Assembly (NCBI GenBank): GCA_963281255.1
Contig: OY725488.1
Location: 868,001-932,000, forward strand
Length of the DNA: 64,000 nucleotides
Source of the DNA: Aphrocallistes beatrix
Lineage: Eukaryota; Porifera; Hexactinellida; Sceptrulophora; Aphrocallistidae
Reading direction: 5' to 3'
Shown: positions 19,060 through 31,700 of the stretch, piece after piece
How the letters are laid out: every line of letters starts with the position of its first letter
How positions within the stretch are numbered: the stretch's first letter is position 1
Program-made: the position numbers and the translations under genes
Notes under the pieces: generated by a model
What the model was told of the DNA's origin: nothing
Seen by the model: the letters and a program-made list of their open reading frames with translations, nothing else
Databases searched by the model: none

Positions 19060-22000
19060 TTAAGGGGATGTTGGAGCATCGATCGTCCTTTTTTTATTTA
19101 ATATTTCAAAATTTTCAACTTCTTGATCAAGTTTAGCTAAAGCAACGGCTAGTGATTCCTCAATATCATATGCTGCTATCAGTGCATCATGATCATTACT
19201 CGAGATATCTTCATCACTTGTCAGGAGTGTTGCTGTTAGTGGTTCATAAGTGGGATTTCTGAAAGTTGTTGGAACTGAAAAATCCGCTTCGGTTGGTAAA
19301 CCAGATCTAGTAATGCCTCTAGGTTTAGTAGAAGAGGTAAACTTGGGTGCCGTTTTCTTCCTGAAAATGACCTCTTGTACCTCAGTATTACGCAAGGCAA
19401 CCAGAAAAAAGAACAGAATTCCAACTGGTGCTGTGAATAGAATAGTCACCCATTCAACCACTATTACCGTTAGAACGAACGTGAGGAATGAATTTACTAC
19501 TCCGATTATCCAAGGAACACTGAGTACAGGTAAGAGTACCAGGATAGTCACATTGAGCTTTTTCATCGCTTCAAAATCATGTTGCATATCTCCCTTTTTA
19601 TGGATAATTAAGGATACTATCTTTATAACAGATATGATAGCTCCAACAAAACTTGCAATGATAAGAACGACAAAAGGTCCAAGAAATGCCCAAATAATTC
19701 CATTCAAATACGAAAGGAAGCAATGATCTCCAATATTGATATATTGATTTCGATACACACCGACTGCAAAGGTAGGAATGACAATAGGCAAAGGCAGACC
19801 CCAACCAATCAGCATCATGAGCCACCAAATCTTCTTCTTGATTAATTTCCCAAAATAGAGAATGTAGATTATGAAAATGGAGATGGCAGAACTCCATGAG
19901 AATACACTCAACCAAGTGTAGTGCAACAGAAAACCGACTATACTGCAACCAACATGCGAATTCCTAGCTGACTGAATGCCGAAGATAAACACACTTGTAG
20001 CGAAAATGAGTGCCAAAGCATAATTGAAATAGAGGATATTGGTTTCAACTTTAAAGAAACTTCTAGCGGAGATGAGGAACAGGATGATAGACACGACCAG
20101 GAAGATAAGCGAGATGGACAACAGGATGTAACTGATGATTGAAATTGCAAGAGTTTCAGATTCAGATAGCGGGATACTCCGGGCACGAACTAGAACACCA
20201 AAACTTGTCAAATGCATGGTTTGACAAGAAGTAACATCAACTCCCGCAGAAGGGATAGTGACTACATTGCCCTGTACAAGCTGTCCAATATCCTCATCCA
20301 AGAAGGTACACACCTTTTCACCATTAGCAGGGATAAGAGCTGTCTCTAATGCAAAGGTGATAGGGTCAGTGAGGATAGATACCTCTCCTCCGTCCAGCTT
20401 AATGTTGAGGTTGAATATCTTACTAATCAGTAGTGGAGCCGACCCAACTAGATTTACAGTTCCACCAGCTGGCACTTGGACTTCCGCTGGACTGACACGT
20501 TGAGCTGCACCAATTTGAATTTTGGCTAAAGTGAGAAAAAAATTAATATTTATATTATAAATGATAGCATAATTAGTAGTTTATTCTGTCAACATCAACA
20601 TACCGTTTAAGCTAAAACTTCCTAAAGGGATGTTTACTTCTGTGCCTGGGAGACCTGGAAGGGTATATTCAGAAATTCCTGCGGTCTTCTCAATTGTCGT
20701 TGCAGCGATGGTGATTTTAGTACTTGAAACTATGATAGGCGGATTTCCAGGTTGAACTTGGCTAGCAAGATTCAAAGCCAAAATGTCAATAGCTTGAGAC
20801 ACCATTATAGTTACTGGGGAAACTTCTACTGCTATCTCTTCTGTTGAAGGTGGTGAAGTGGTTGTTAAATCTTGACAAGTAGTAACGGTATAAATAGCAC
20901 AAAACACATCTGAATTTAAGAATATCTAGGTTATTCAAAATGACTGCAGAGTTAGATCACTTACCCAAGGCAGGGGAATCTTCAACAGCTCCTAATAAAC
21001 CTAAAATTGCCCCAGCAGTGTCTGTTGAGATACTAGTGTTGGAAAGACTTGCAACTATGACAGTAGCAGTGTTTGCTAGTTGCTGTGCTACCGTCGCGTT
21101 GTTTTGGATTTCTTCAGAACCAATCACAGACCCCGTTATCTATAAAAGATAAAATAAGTAGTATTTGTAGTTGATATGAGTTAACACAAGTTGAACTTAC
21201 ACTTAAGAGGTTCATAGCTGTTTCTTCACTTACTATCTCGTCAGGTTCGATATCTATGATCGCATCTATATTTTCTTCGAGGCTACGTACGATGATCATT
21301 GTGCGAGAACTCGAATCGCCAGCAGAATTATTTCCTCGACAAATAAAGGTATAGTTTCCAGGGGAAGAAGATACGAAAGTGAGAATTATTTGTTGAGTTG
21401 CGGTGATCGGACTCATTAGAGTAAACTCTATGTCTGTCTGGTTCAGAGGAAATATTTCGAATTGTACATTAGTACCAATTCCTCCACATATGACAGTTAC
21501 ATTGATGTTTGTGGAAGCGAAGTAAGTCGAGAGCTGGAAGTTGACATCAGGAGCTAAGGGATTCATAAAATCACATACAAAATGTAAGGATGCAGTACAT
21601 GTACCGTACGAAGGCATGAATACCAGAAAATAAGAGCCACCACGTACATTTGATATATATATATACATATATATATTTAGGTTAAAAGTTAGATATAACA
21701 TTAAAAACGGCATAATTACGTAAGCAATGGAACTTACGAATTATAGGAACTGCTGTAGTAGTGACGGTAAACGGAGTAGTAGTAGTGGAAAAGTTTCCAA
21801 GGAAATTTCTGCAATAAGAAAATTTCTCAAAATAAATAACTGCATGTCGGAGTATCATTCGAGACTGAGGATCAATCCAATTGAAAACTGTACAAAGATC
21901 AGTATTTGTATTGATTGCAAAATTCTAAAGGGGAAAACAAGAAATATTAAAGATACAAACATAATAAGATACTTAAGAAACCAATCAAAATAAACAAACT

Positions 22001-25000
22001 TGGATGTGAGATGGAGAAAAGGAACAAGTTCTACGAGCAGCTGGGTTAAACGAGATAGTGTACACAGAATAGTCATAAAAAGGAGGACCATTTTCAAACT
22101 GATTAGGAATGTTGTTAAAACCCAAAAAGGTTTCCCCATTCCAGCAATAAGAAAGAAAACTAGTGTACAGCGTGTAAGAGAGAGGTCCTTGCATCCCGAT
22201 AGGATAGCCACATCCAAATGGAGGTCTGGATCTCATTATGTAGTATACACCTAGTGATTACATAATAAACAATTCAGCTTCTATGCTAGTATTGTTATAA
22301 TCAATTAATAGATAAATTTAGAAAGTAAATGAGAAAAATATCGTGATTCTAAGTGAATAAGGCAATACTCACTCAATGATAGAACTTCACTCAGTAAGAA
22401 CCCATCCGGAAAACTATAAAGAATTTGCGTCAAATTAAGCAAACTAGAGAGCTGGATAGTTTGGTTGAGGATGGCTAGCACACTAGGAGTAGGTGGGATC
22501 GTGAAATTAGACAGTAAAGCACCCAGACTCGAATCGATCAATTCGAGTACATCGGAAGAGTTCATCGAAGAAAAACCAGGTATAGGGAGAGTGGACAGTA
22601 TTCCTCCAATCAGGGGAAGGGAGTTACAGTCTCTGAGAGTCTAGATTGGAATTCAAGTGTTAATTTGATGGCACAATTTCATTATTTATAGCAGATCTAC
22701 TTTTCAACTCACCCTATCGACAAAACCTAGAATGTCAAATCTTGCAACTACATCAAGAGTAATCTCAGTCGTGTTGAAAAGCATTTCACGGAATTGATTA
22801 AACTGTTCTTCAAACTGTGGTGTCTCAACAGAACCAGCAGCTAGTATCAGTACAGCATCGAGAACATTGCTGAAGTCTTGAAACGAATGGAACAAATAGG
22901 CTGTACAGTAGTTCAGTGTATCCACACAATTGTCTAAATGGAAAATACGTCAAATCACGACAAAGGTCAATAATACATACATACAACCATAAGTAAAATA
23001 GTTGATAGCATGTCTAAGAATTAATGAAAATATCTACAGTTACAACAATTCCTACGGAAGTGAAGAGAGAAATTCATTTAGAATAGTATTCCAAAGTTCC
23101 TCAAATAAAGACAAATTTACATATACAACAACGACATGTATACTACCTTGACAATATGAAGCATTGGGTGTGCAGAATAAATTTGCAAGGTAAGAATCCA
23201 CACACAGAGAAAGTGCTTGGCTAGTGGGGAGTGCATCTATCACTTCATTAAATTTATCCTTGAATAGCTGAGAATCATTGAACAGTTGCAGGATAGGTTG
23301 TGCAACATTCATTAATTGTGTCTGGAGAAATAAATCAAGAACGAATAATAGAATAAGGCACACGAAATAACAATTACTTGCTGCGTATACTCACCAGAAT
23401 GTTCAGGTTTTCAAGTTGAGTCAGTATTTCGGAAATATCGGGATCAGAAAACAGCTCAATCAGTATACAAGTAAAGTTCTCCTTCAATCCAGGAGTGGAC
23501 ACTACTCCATCGATTAAGTCGAATATAAAGCTTATGTTGGGATCATTCCCCAGTATGACACGAGTCAAATTTACTCCGATGGACAATCCTCTCTCCAGCA
23601 ACCGAATCAAATGTGGAACTGTTTCATTCGGGTGACTACTATATAAGGAAATAACAATTGTAAAAAAATGAAAGTAGTATCAAGAACTTACAACTAATAG
23701 CACAAACCTGAAATTGGCCAATATGTGGTAAAAGAAATCGTTTGCCAAACTAAACATTTCACCATAAAATGGTCGTAGATCAGTGTCATTGATTCCAGCT
23801 AAGTAAGTTAGTGCGGGAGATATTGTCGACTCAAGAAAATCTCTTAGCGCGTCTCGATCCTTGATGTTATCTAGGATTGATTTACATCAAATTATGATAG
23901 ATAATTGTGACGTATTTCACAATCAAACAAACCAATGAACTCAGAGAGACTCGTTCCAATGGTAGCTACCGTCCTCGTCGTATTCACGATGTAATCAGCT
24001 CCATCATTCAGTTGATAAGAAAGAGTAGGACGAATTGATGTTGAGTTAGTACATTTGTTGGACACGCAACCTAATATAATAAATATATATCAAGACCGGA
24101 GTCACCACAGGTGTGACTTTCATATCTATTCATATCTACCTGGAAGTGAAGTAGGGGCTGTTGTTGGAAGAGTTACATTGGAATCATCTAACAACAGCAA
24201 AATCGTGCTTCTACACGTTGATAGTACGGAGGAATCTTGGGAAATGATGGATGCTAGAAATTTGGCAGTTCGCGTTGAACCAAATATGATAGAGGCAAAT
24301 TCATCACAGAGATCTATTTGTGTATAAATTCTCGCACTCTAGAAGAATTTGATGTGTTAAATCAGTCTATAATAAATCATCATGCGAAAAAAACTAAATA
24401 GGAAACATACTTCAAAATTGGAAATTGAAAAGCTGCAAGTTCTGCTTGCAGCTGGATTAAATCCTACGTGAGATGGATAGGAATCGATTAATGTTGTGGA
24501 ATTGAAAGCTGACAAGTTAAATAGATCTGTTCCATTCCAACAATTCATTACGTTCGGGGTTCTAGAAGGAATGAGTATCGGAGATGAAGTGAACAGTGTA
24601 GAATTTGGATCAAAACAGTCCATCGGTGGATAGAAAGTTAGCGTGTACTGAACAGCTAGAAGACACAATCAATTAATCGGCAATACGAATGTACGCATAC
24701 GTATACGTATGCAAGTTTTTTTCAAAACTCACCCACGGAAAAGAGAGAGTTGAGTAGGAACCCGTTAGGAAGTATTATCAATTCTATTGCATTACGAATG
24801 TTCTGATAGGGAAGCACTGTTTGGGTAATATTCTGATAGAAATAGGAAAAGTCTGTCAAATTATCAAGTGCACTATCAGGTATGATATCAAAGATCAAGA
24901 AAACTTGATCTGGGGGAATGGTGATGTTAAGGGATAGAAGGATTTCAGATATAATGATTTCTGTTCCACAGGTGATAGACTAAAATATGTGAAATAGCAG

Positions 25001-27420
25001 AAAATACTTTTTAATAATTAACACAGCAGCAAATCAAAACTTACATTATTGAGTAGACCCATATAGTCCAGGTCTGCTAATGCTAATAAGGTTGTGTTCA
25101 CTATTTCAACTGATAATCCTATCAATTCATTATATTTTTGTTCAAACTTAGAAGATTTCACTTCTTCAAATACTAATAAGCTCGCTGCATCGAGAACATC
25201 GCTGAAGTCCTCCAGAGATTGGAATAGCAAGGCGGTGCAGTAGCTTAGTGTATCAGTGCATGCTCCTAAGTAGACGATTGGAATGTGTAACAATTCCAAT
25301 GAGATATTCTGTATAAAACAAAAACTTACTATTGCATATGCCAGCTGATAAACCTTCAATTTGCGGGCATACTAGGTTAGTTAACATGGAATCAACGCAC
25401 AACTGAAACGCAAAAGAAAAATCGAGTTCCATTCTAATCTGTTCGAACTTATCCATGAATCTGGTGTTATTGCTGAATAACTGAGTGATGGGAGCTGCCA
25501 AATACTTGATGTCTTCAACCTAAGTCAAAGATACTCGTACAACATTGATCAAAACCTGCATCCCATAATTAATTAGGAAAGCTACGTATTTACTCTTCTG
25601 TTTCTCAATCTCATAAACAAACACCAAAACAGTGTTAAAACAAACTTCAGTTCCATGGAACTAAGTTTCATATAAGTAGTATTTTGTATATGTACTGAAA
25701 TAAATAAATTCTTACAAAGTTTTAGCTATACGTTGGTATAGCAATGCTAAGCTATGAAGAATTACTAAATTTCGAGTTAAGTCTGTTCCGGACAAAATGT
25801 TTGAAGGTGAAACAAATCTATTCAGTAGCTTCCTGGATACCAGTTTAGTTTTCAACTTGAATGCTCAGTTTTGACATAATTGGACTTATACTGTATCCCA
25901 GATTAGCACTTGGGTATATCCTATTTATAGTAAACAAGCAGCTCAACCCCAAAAACTAAGGATTTTGCTAACGCATTTCCGTTAAGTTAATTCTGTTAAG
26001 TAAGTCATTTTAGGAGGGAAGCATATAAATGCGGGGGTCATTGCTATAAATAGAATTGACCCAAGACTAATTCGGGAATCTTCGATTCTTGTGGGTTTGT
26101 AAATGCTATCATAGTAAACGAATAACAAATCATGAGAATGGAATGCCATGATTCATTCATGAGAATAGAGAACAAATTCGATTTGGAATTATTCGCCAAG
26201 TTCTATATTTAATATAGGATTCGTGTGGGGCCGCTACGTCACGCAGTGAGATTGAATGATTCTGCATATTATCCTCGGAACTACTTAGTATATGGTTTTA
26301 ACAAAATGTTAAAATACAAACATGAGATAGACCACTCACCACACTAGCAATCCGTTCCAAATGCTCGAGAATGGCCTCAATGTTAGTATCCTGAATGGCA
26401 TTAGAAAGGATGCAAGTGAGATTGTCTCTAAATCCTGGAAGGTTACGAAAAGACTCGATTTGCATTATAATCATCTCAATTGAAGGGTCATTGAAGGAAA
26501 TTCGCAAAATGTCGAGAGCTATATCAATTCCTTGCTCGAGGGTAGCAACTAAGCTTGATATGGACTGTTCAGCATTACTCCTTTCAAATATTGCAATGAC
26601 ATAAATACAATGGACATTGCTACTAATTAGCTTGGAAAAAGATGAAAACTTACAAGTTAAATTCCATCAACTGGTAGAGGAGATCATCTAGGAACTGCGA
26701 TGAAACATTGATATATGGTTCAAAGTAGGAAAGATTCACTGGAGTGAGATACAGAAGAACATCAGGGACAACTTCAGAGAGTACTTCACCCAGAGGAAGT
26801 CTCGATCCAGCTGGAGCGCCTAATCACACGATATTGTAGACAATGAGTTTTATCCAAGGTTGCAACCGAATAGTTCAATATTCGGTTAGACCAAATACTA
26901 TTTGTCAAATAGTTGATATTCGGTTGGGAACCAAATATCAGTATTCGTATTCGTTTGAGTAACCGAATATTATCAGTATTCAAATTCGGTTAGGGAACTA
27001 TTCATGAATACTGATATTCGGTTCAATCGGTTTCAACCTTGGTTTTATCATATTTATTAGAATTACAAAATATACCATTATAATACACAACATACTTAAC
27101 AGATCATGCAATCCAGTTCCAACTCGAGCAAATGCACGGATGCTGTTCAGTATTCTGTCTGATCCTTCGCTGACAGCTGGTTCAGTAAAGTTCCTGTTTT
27201 CTATACTGTTAACGCATGGGTTAAACCGGGTCTCGCATTGCGTTTCTGAAAGGAAAAAATATTAGATGGGGGAATATAAGAAACAAAAACTATCTATATT
27301 TCGCATCTATAATTGAATGCAAGAAGATTTTAAGAAGAATGGAGTAAATATGTTTAACTCACGTCCAGATATGAGAAGAGGTACAATACCTGAACAAATA
27401 ATGAATACGAATCTTTTCAT
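19060..27420 (-). CDS. Adhesion GPCR, copy 1, with duplicated novel ectodomain
   Basis: Twenty-one exons read in frame to 1,887 aa: 27420-27363, 27245-27096, 26819-26654, 26580-26340, 25519-25330, 25265-25045, 24979-24733, 24655-24411, 24338-24140, 24070-23933, 23870-23708, 23638-23395, 23331-23157, 22933-22713, 22640-22373, 22250-22000, 21924-21738, 21553-21201, 21139-20965, 20909-20604, 20525-19060. Exon 1 is a signal peptide (MKRFVFIICSGIVPLLISG). Exons 2-9 and 10-17 are two copies of an unfamiliar Cys-containing, N-glycosylated module (about 20-572 and 573-1121), each ending in a Thr/Pro stretch. Exon 18 is an Ig-like domain (VICGG and YTFICRGNN cysteines). Exons 19-21 start give a GAIN-like region with GPS motif SCQTMHLTSF (cleavage expected at HL|T, about 1505/1506). 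A class B2-like 7TM (about 1520-1775) and a ~110-aa tail follow. The extracellular partner is unknown. The tail stops 14 codons earlier than in copy 2. Confidence 0.9.
26855..27041. mobile_element. hAT-type MITE in intron 2 of GPCR copy 1
   Basis: A 187-bp insertion with ends CAAGGTTGCAACCG and CGGTTTCAACCTTG, flanked by perfect 8-bp repeats GTTTTATC (26847-26854 and 27042-27049). GPCR copy 2 has the empty site with a single ATTTTATC at about 48721-48728, so both ends and the target duplication are confirmed by comparison. The interior is built from repeated CCGAATATT-like words and has no coding potential. Confidence 0.92.
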
Positions 27421-28723
27421 CCGTATACGTGTATTCAATTGCAGTATCAAAAGTAAAATAACTTAGGCGATAAATTTGAAAAAACAACCTGTTGTTACTC
27501 CCCATGATACCTATTATATAGGCGTATGTAAACAACTAAATATTGCTAAACACGTGAACAGAGATTCCGAAGCTAAATAGTTTTTTATTAAGATGGACTA
27601 AGAATATTGCATAACTTAACGCGTTTGAATCATATTTCAGTCCAAAAAGGATCAAGAATTCTTCGCTAGCATATAACTAACTCCAAGGCCTAACCACCAC
27701 GATAGCGATGATAAATACAGCTACAAGGGCGGCAGAAGCAGCTTGTAGCTGTATGCAAATAAGTGTGTTCAAAGTAAATTAGAAAGTGCAGTAAATGAAC
27801 GAATGTAAATGAACGAATGTGTTTGAAACGACCTGATGCAATAATTGCAATAGTTTAATTTTAACATTGATCGTAAAATTTGTTTGGCTCGCTCTTAACC
27901 TTCATCATAATAGTAGGGTTGTGACAGAAAACTTAAATTTCTCAAAAAGAGCGCGGCAAAAAGTGTGAAAGATACTTTTGAATGATTTTTAATTACTGTA
28001 GTCCATAGGCAAAATTGCACACATTTTATTGCAGATAAGGGCTCATTTCTATGATTTAGAAACGGAATTTTTATGCTTTGAATAATTTCTGAGAAATGTT
28101 AATTTTTCTTCCCTTTTTTTATCCTCAGCACCTAATACCTGGTAAGCATATATTATCCACTTGTGTAATATGTATAGGAAATGTTCATATAAGTAAGCAG
28201 TACTAAATATAGCGAAAGTTACCTGGAAGTACGAAGATCACTCAACTCAGAAAAAATAGCTAAGCACATTAGTTACAAAGTTGCATCATATCATATACAT
28301 ACATACATAGCTAAATAGACAACGATGAAGTACCACTTCTCAATATACAATAAATCGTCCATGATCAGTTTTAAACACTTGGTATGGTGTAGCTGGACCA
28401 GTATTGAATCACTACTGGGAGATATGTGCCAAATATTCCGCCGTACCACTTTTTGAGTGGGTTTGCCGGCCTATTTATATGTGTAATTTGCGAGTATTAA
28501 CATTTTATTCAAATTTTCATTCTCCAACTTGATCCCATGGTTAACGCTATCCAAAAAAACACATTCTACTAAAATAAAACAATACTAGAGCTGAATTTAA
28601 TCTCATAATTAGATGAAATTCCAACAAACATAAAACATAGCCTACTAGTATCCCTCTCTAAAATTAAGTTAAGACAATTCGGATAGAAAATGGAAGATTA
28701 ATTTGAAATTGAAGAAAAGAAAA
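27421..28723. other. Intergenic between the two GPCR copies
   Basis: This is the 5' flank of GPCR copy 1 and the 3' flank of copy 2. Up to about 28285 it matches the 5' flank of copy 2 (to about 50005). From about 28495 it matches the 3' flank of copy 1. The 200 bp between is the duplication junction and looks unique. No other gene was seen. Confidence 0.5.
27511..27521 (-). promoter_or_regulatory. TATA box of GPCR copy 1
   Basis: CTATATAATA on the minus strand lies about 90 nt before the ATG at 27420 and is conserved at 49183-49193 upstream of copy 2. Conservation in both copies is weak evidence because the whole flank is duplicated. Confidence 0.4.
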
Positions 28724-31700
28724 TTAGTCTTTGTTTGTTGTTAGCTTCCCCAAAGTTGTATAAACTTCTTGAGGGGATGTTGGAGCATCGATTTTCCTCT
28801 TTTCATCTATTTTACCTGTTTCAACTTCTTGTGCAAATATAGCTACCGTTTTCTTCTTGAAAATGACCTCTTGTACCTCAGTATTACGCAAGATAACCAG
28901 AAAGAAGAACAGAATTCCAACTGGTGCTGTGAATAGAATAGTCACCCATTCAACCACTATTACCGTTAGAGCGGACGTGAGGAATGTGTTCACTACTCCG
29001 ATTATCCAAGGAACACTGAGTACAGGTAAGAGTACCAGGATAGTCACATTGAGCTTTTTCATCGCTTCAAAATCCTGTGGCAGATCTTCCTCTTTATGGA
29101 TAATTAAGATTTTTATAACAGATATGATAGCTCCAACAAAACTTGCAATGATAAGAACGACAAAAGGTCCAAGAAATGCCCAAATAATTCCATTCAAATA
29201 CGAAAGGAAGCAATGATCTCCAATATTGATATATTGATTTCGATACACACCGACTGCAAAGGTAGGAATGACAATAGGCAAAGGCAGACCCCAACCAATC
29301 AGCATCATGAGCCACCAAATCTTCTTCTTGATTAATTTCCCAAAATAGAGAATGTAGATCATGAAAATGGAGATGGCAGAACTCCATGAGAATACACTCA
29401 ACCAAGTGTAGTGCAACAGAAAACCGACTATACTGCAACCAACATGCGAATTCCTAGCTGACTGAATGCCGAAGATGAACACACTTGTAGCGAGAATGAG
29501 TGCCAAAGCATAATTGAAATAGAGGATATTGGTTTCAACTTTAAAGAAACTTCTAGCGGAGATGAGGAACAGGATGATAGACACGACCAGGAAGATAAGC
29601 GAAGTGGACAACAGGATGTAACTGATGATTGAAATTGCAAGAGTTTCAGATTCAGATAGCGGGATACTCCGGGCACGAACTAGAACACCAAAACTTGTCA
29701 AATGCATGGTTTGACAAGAAGTAACATCAACTCCCGCAGAAGGAATAGTGACTACATTGCCCTGTACAAGCTGTCCAATATCCTCATCCAAGAAGGTACA
29801 CACCTTTTCACCATTAGCAGGGATAAGAGCTGTCTCTAATGCAAAGGTGATAGGGTCAGTGAGGATAGATACCTCTCCTCCGTCCAGCTTAATGTTGAGG
29901 TTGAATATCTTACTAATCAGTAGTGGAGCCGACCCAACAAGATTTACAGTTCCACCAGCTGGCACTTGGACTCTCGCTGGACAGACACGTTGAGCTGCAC
30001 CAATTTGAATTTTGGCTAAAGTGAGAAGAAAACATAAGATTTACAAGCGCGCTTTGCGCACTTGCGTAGTGCGGCTAGCGAACACTTTGTATTCGCTGAG
30101 TCGCTAGGGATATCAACAATTTAGAATCGATAGATTCGATAATGCAATATTAGGAATCTACGCTTCGAAATAACAGATCAAGTTTCTACCACATTTTCGA
30201 GGTTTGTTTATTTTATGTATCCATCATAAACAAAAGTAAACAAATAATTTATCATATAGATGCGAAAATATGATATTCGATATCTACACCCCTAAAAACC
30301 CTATATTAATCGTTGGAGGCTAGTCTAGCATATTTTTCAAAATTCGTCAAAAGGTGTGAAATACGTATAGAAGTTATTGCTTTGAATTTGAAATATTCTT
30401 AACATGACAGTTTATTGTTGTGCCGTACAATTATTTCTATTGTGAGAGTGAAGTCATAGATATTGTAAAAAGTGTGAAATTTTGTTTTTCTTTTTTTGTC
30501 AGAGGTGTGAAAATTTCGCTTGTATCTTGAACTCTAGAACTTAATCGTAGACACATCATTTGACACCTACATACCAATTTTCATACCTAAACGGCTTGCC
30601 AATTCTTCAATCAATTCGGACAAACAAACAAAATCACAGCGTTTTAATATATAACTTATATATTAAAACGCTGTGAATTTTTTTTGTTTTTTTCTCTTAT
30701 ATAATACTATAATATATCATAAAGATAGCGTAATCAGTAGCTTATTCTGTCAACATCAACATACCGTTTAAGCTAAAACTTCCTAAAGGGATGTTTACTT
30801 CTGTGCCTGGGAGACCTGGAAGGGTATATTCCGAAATTCCTGCAGTCTTCTTAACTGTCGTTGCAGCAATGGTGATTTTAGTACTTGAAACTATGATAGG
30901 CGGATTTCCAGGTTGAACTTGGCTAGCAAGATTCAAAGCCAAAATGTCAATAGCTTGATACACCATTATTTTTACTGGGGAAACTTCTACTGCTATCTCT
31001 GTTTGTTCTTCTGTTGAAGGTGGTGAAGTGGTTGTTAAATCTTACAAGTAGTAATAACGGTATAAACACATCTAAAAATTAAGAATATCTATATTATTCA
31101 AAATAACTGCACTTACCCAAGGCAGGGGAATTTTCTACAGTTTCTAATAAACCTAAAATTGCCCCAGCAGTGTCTGTTGAGATACTAGTGTTGGAAAGAC
31201 TTGCAACTATGACAGTAGCAGTGTTTGCTAGTTGCTGTGCTACCGTCGCGTTGTTTTGGATTTCTTCAGAACCAATCACAGACCCCGTTATCTATAAAAG
31301 GTAAAATAAGTAGTATTTGTAGTTGAAATGAGTTTACACAAGTTGAACTTACACTTAAGAGGTTCATAGCTGTTTCTTCACTTACTATCTCGTCAGGTTC
31401 GATATCTATGATCGCATCTATATTTTCTTCGAGGCTACGTACGATGATCGTTGTGCGAGAACTCGAATTGCCAGCAGAATTATTTCCTCGACAAATAAAG
31501 GTATAGTTTCCAGGGGAAGAAGATACGAAAGTGAGAATTATTTGTTGAGTTGCGGTGATCGGACTCATTAGAGTAAACTCGATGCCTGTCTGGTTCAGAG
31601 GAAATATTTCGAATTGTACATTAGTACCAATTCCTCCACATATGACAGTTACATTGATGTTTGTGGAAGCGAAGTAAGTCGAGAGCTGGAAGTTGACAAC

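Larger units (their letters stand above)
18787..28285. repeat. Segmental tandem duplication, unit 1
   Basis: The 9.5-kb unit containing GPCR copy 1 with its upstream and downstream flanks is repeated at about 28495-50005. Introns and flanks are conserved as well as exons, including the 5' flank near 27900-28285 versus 49570-50005. The duplication is therefore recent and DNA-level, not retrotransposed. The boundaries are by eye. Confidence 0.8.

Noticed and set aside
21114-21713. Reading the GPCR exon 18 frame upstream to a start near 21713
   Set aside because: The sequence before 21553 is the intron between exons 17 and 18, with a good acceptor (CCCTTAG) and no conservation of the extra residues in copy 2.
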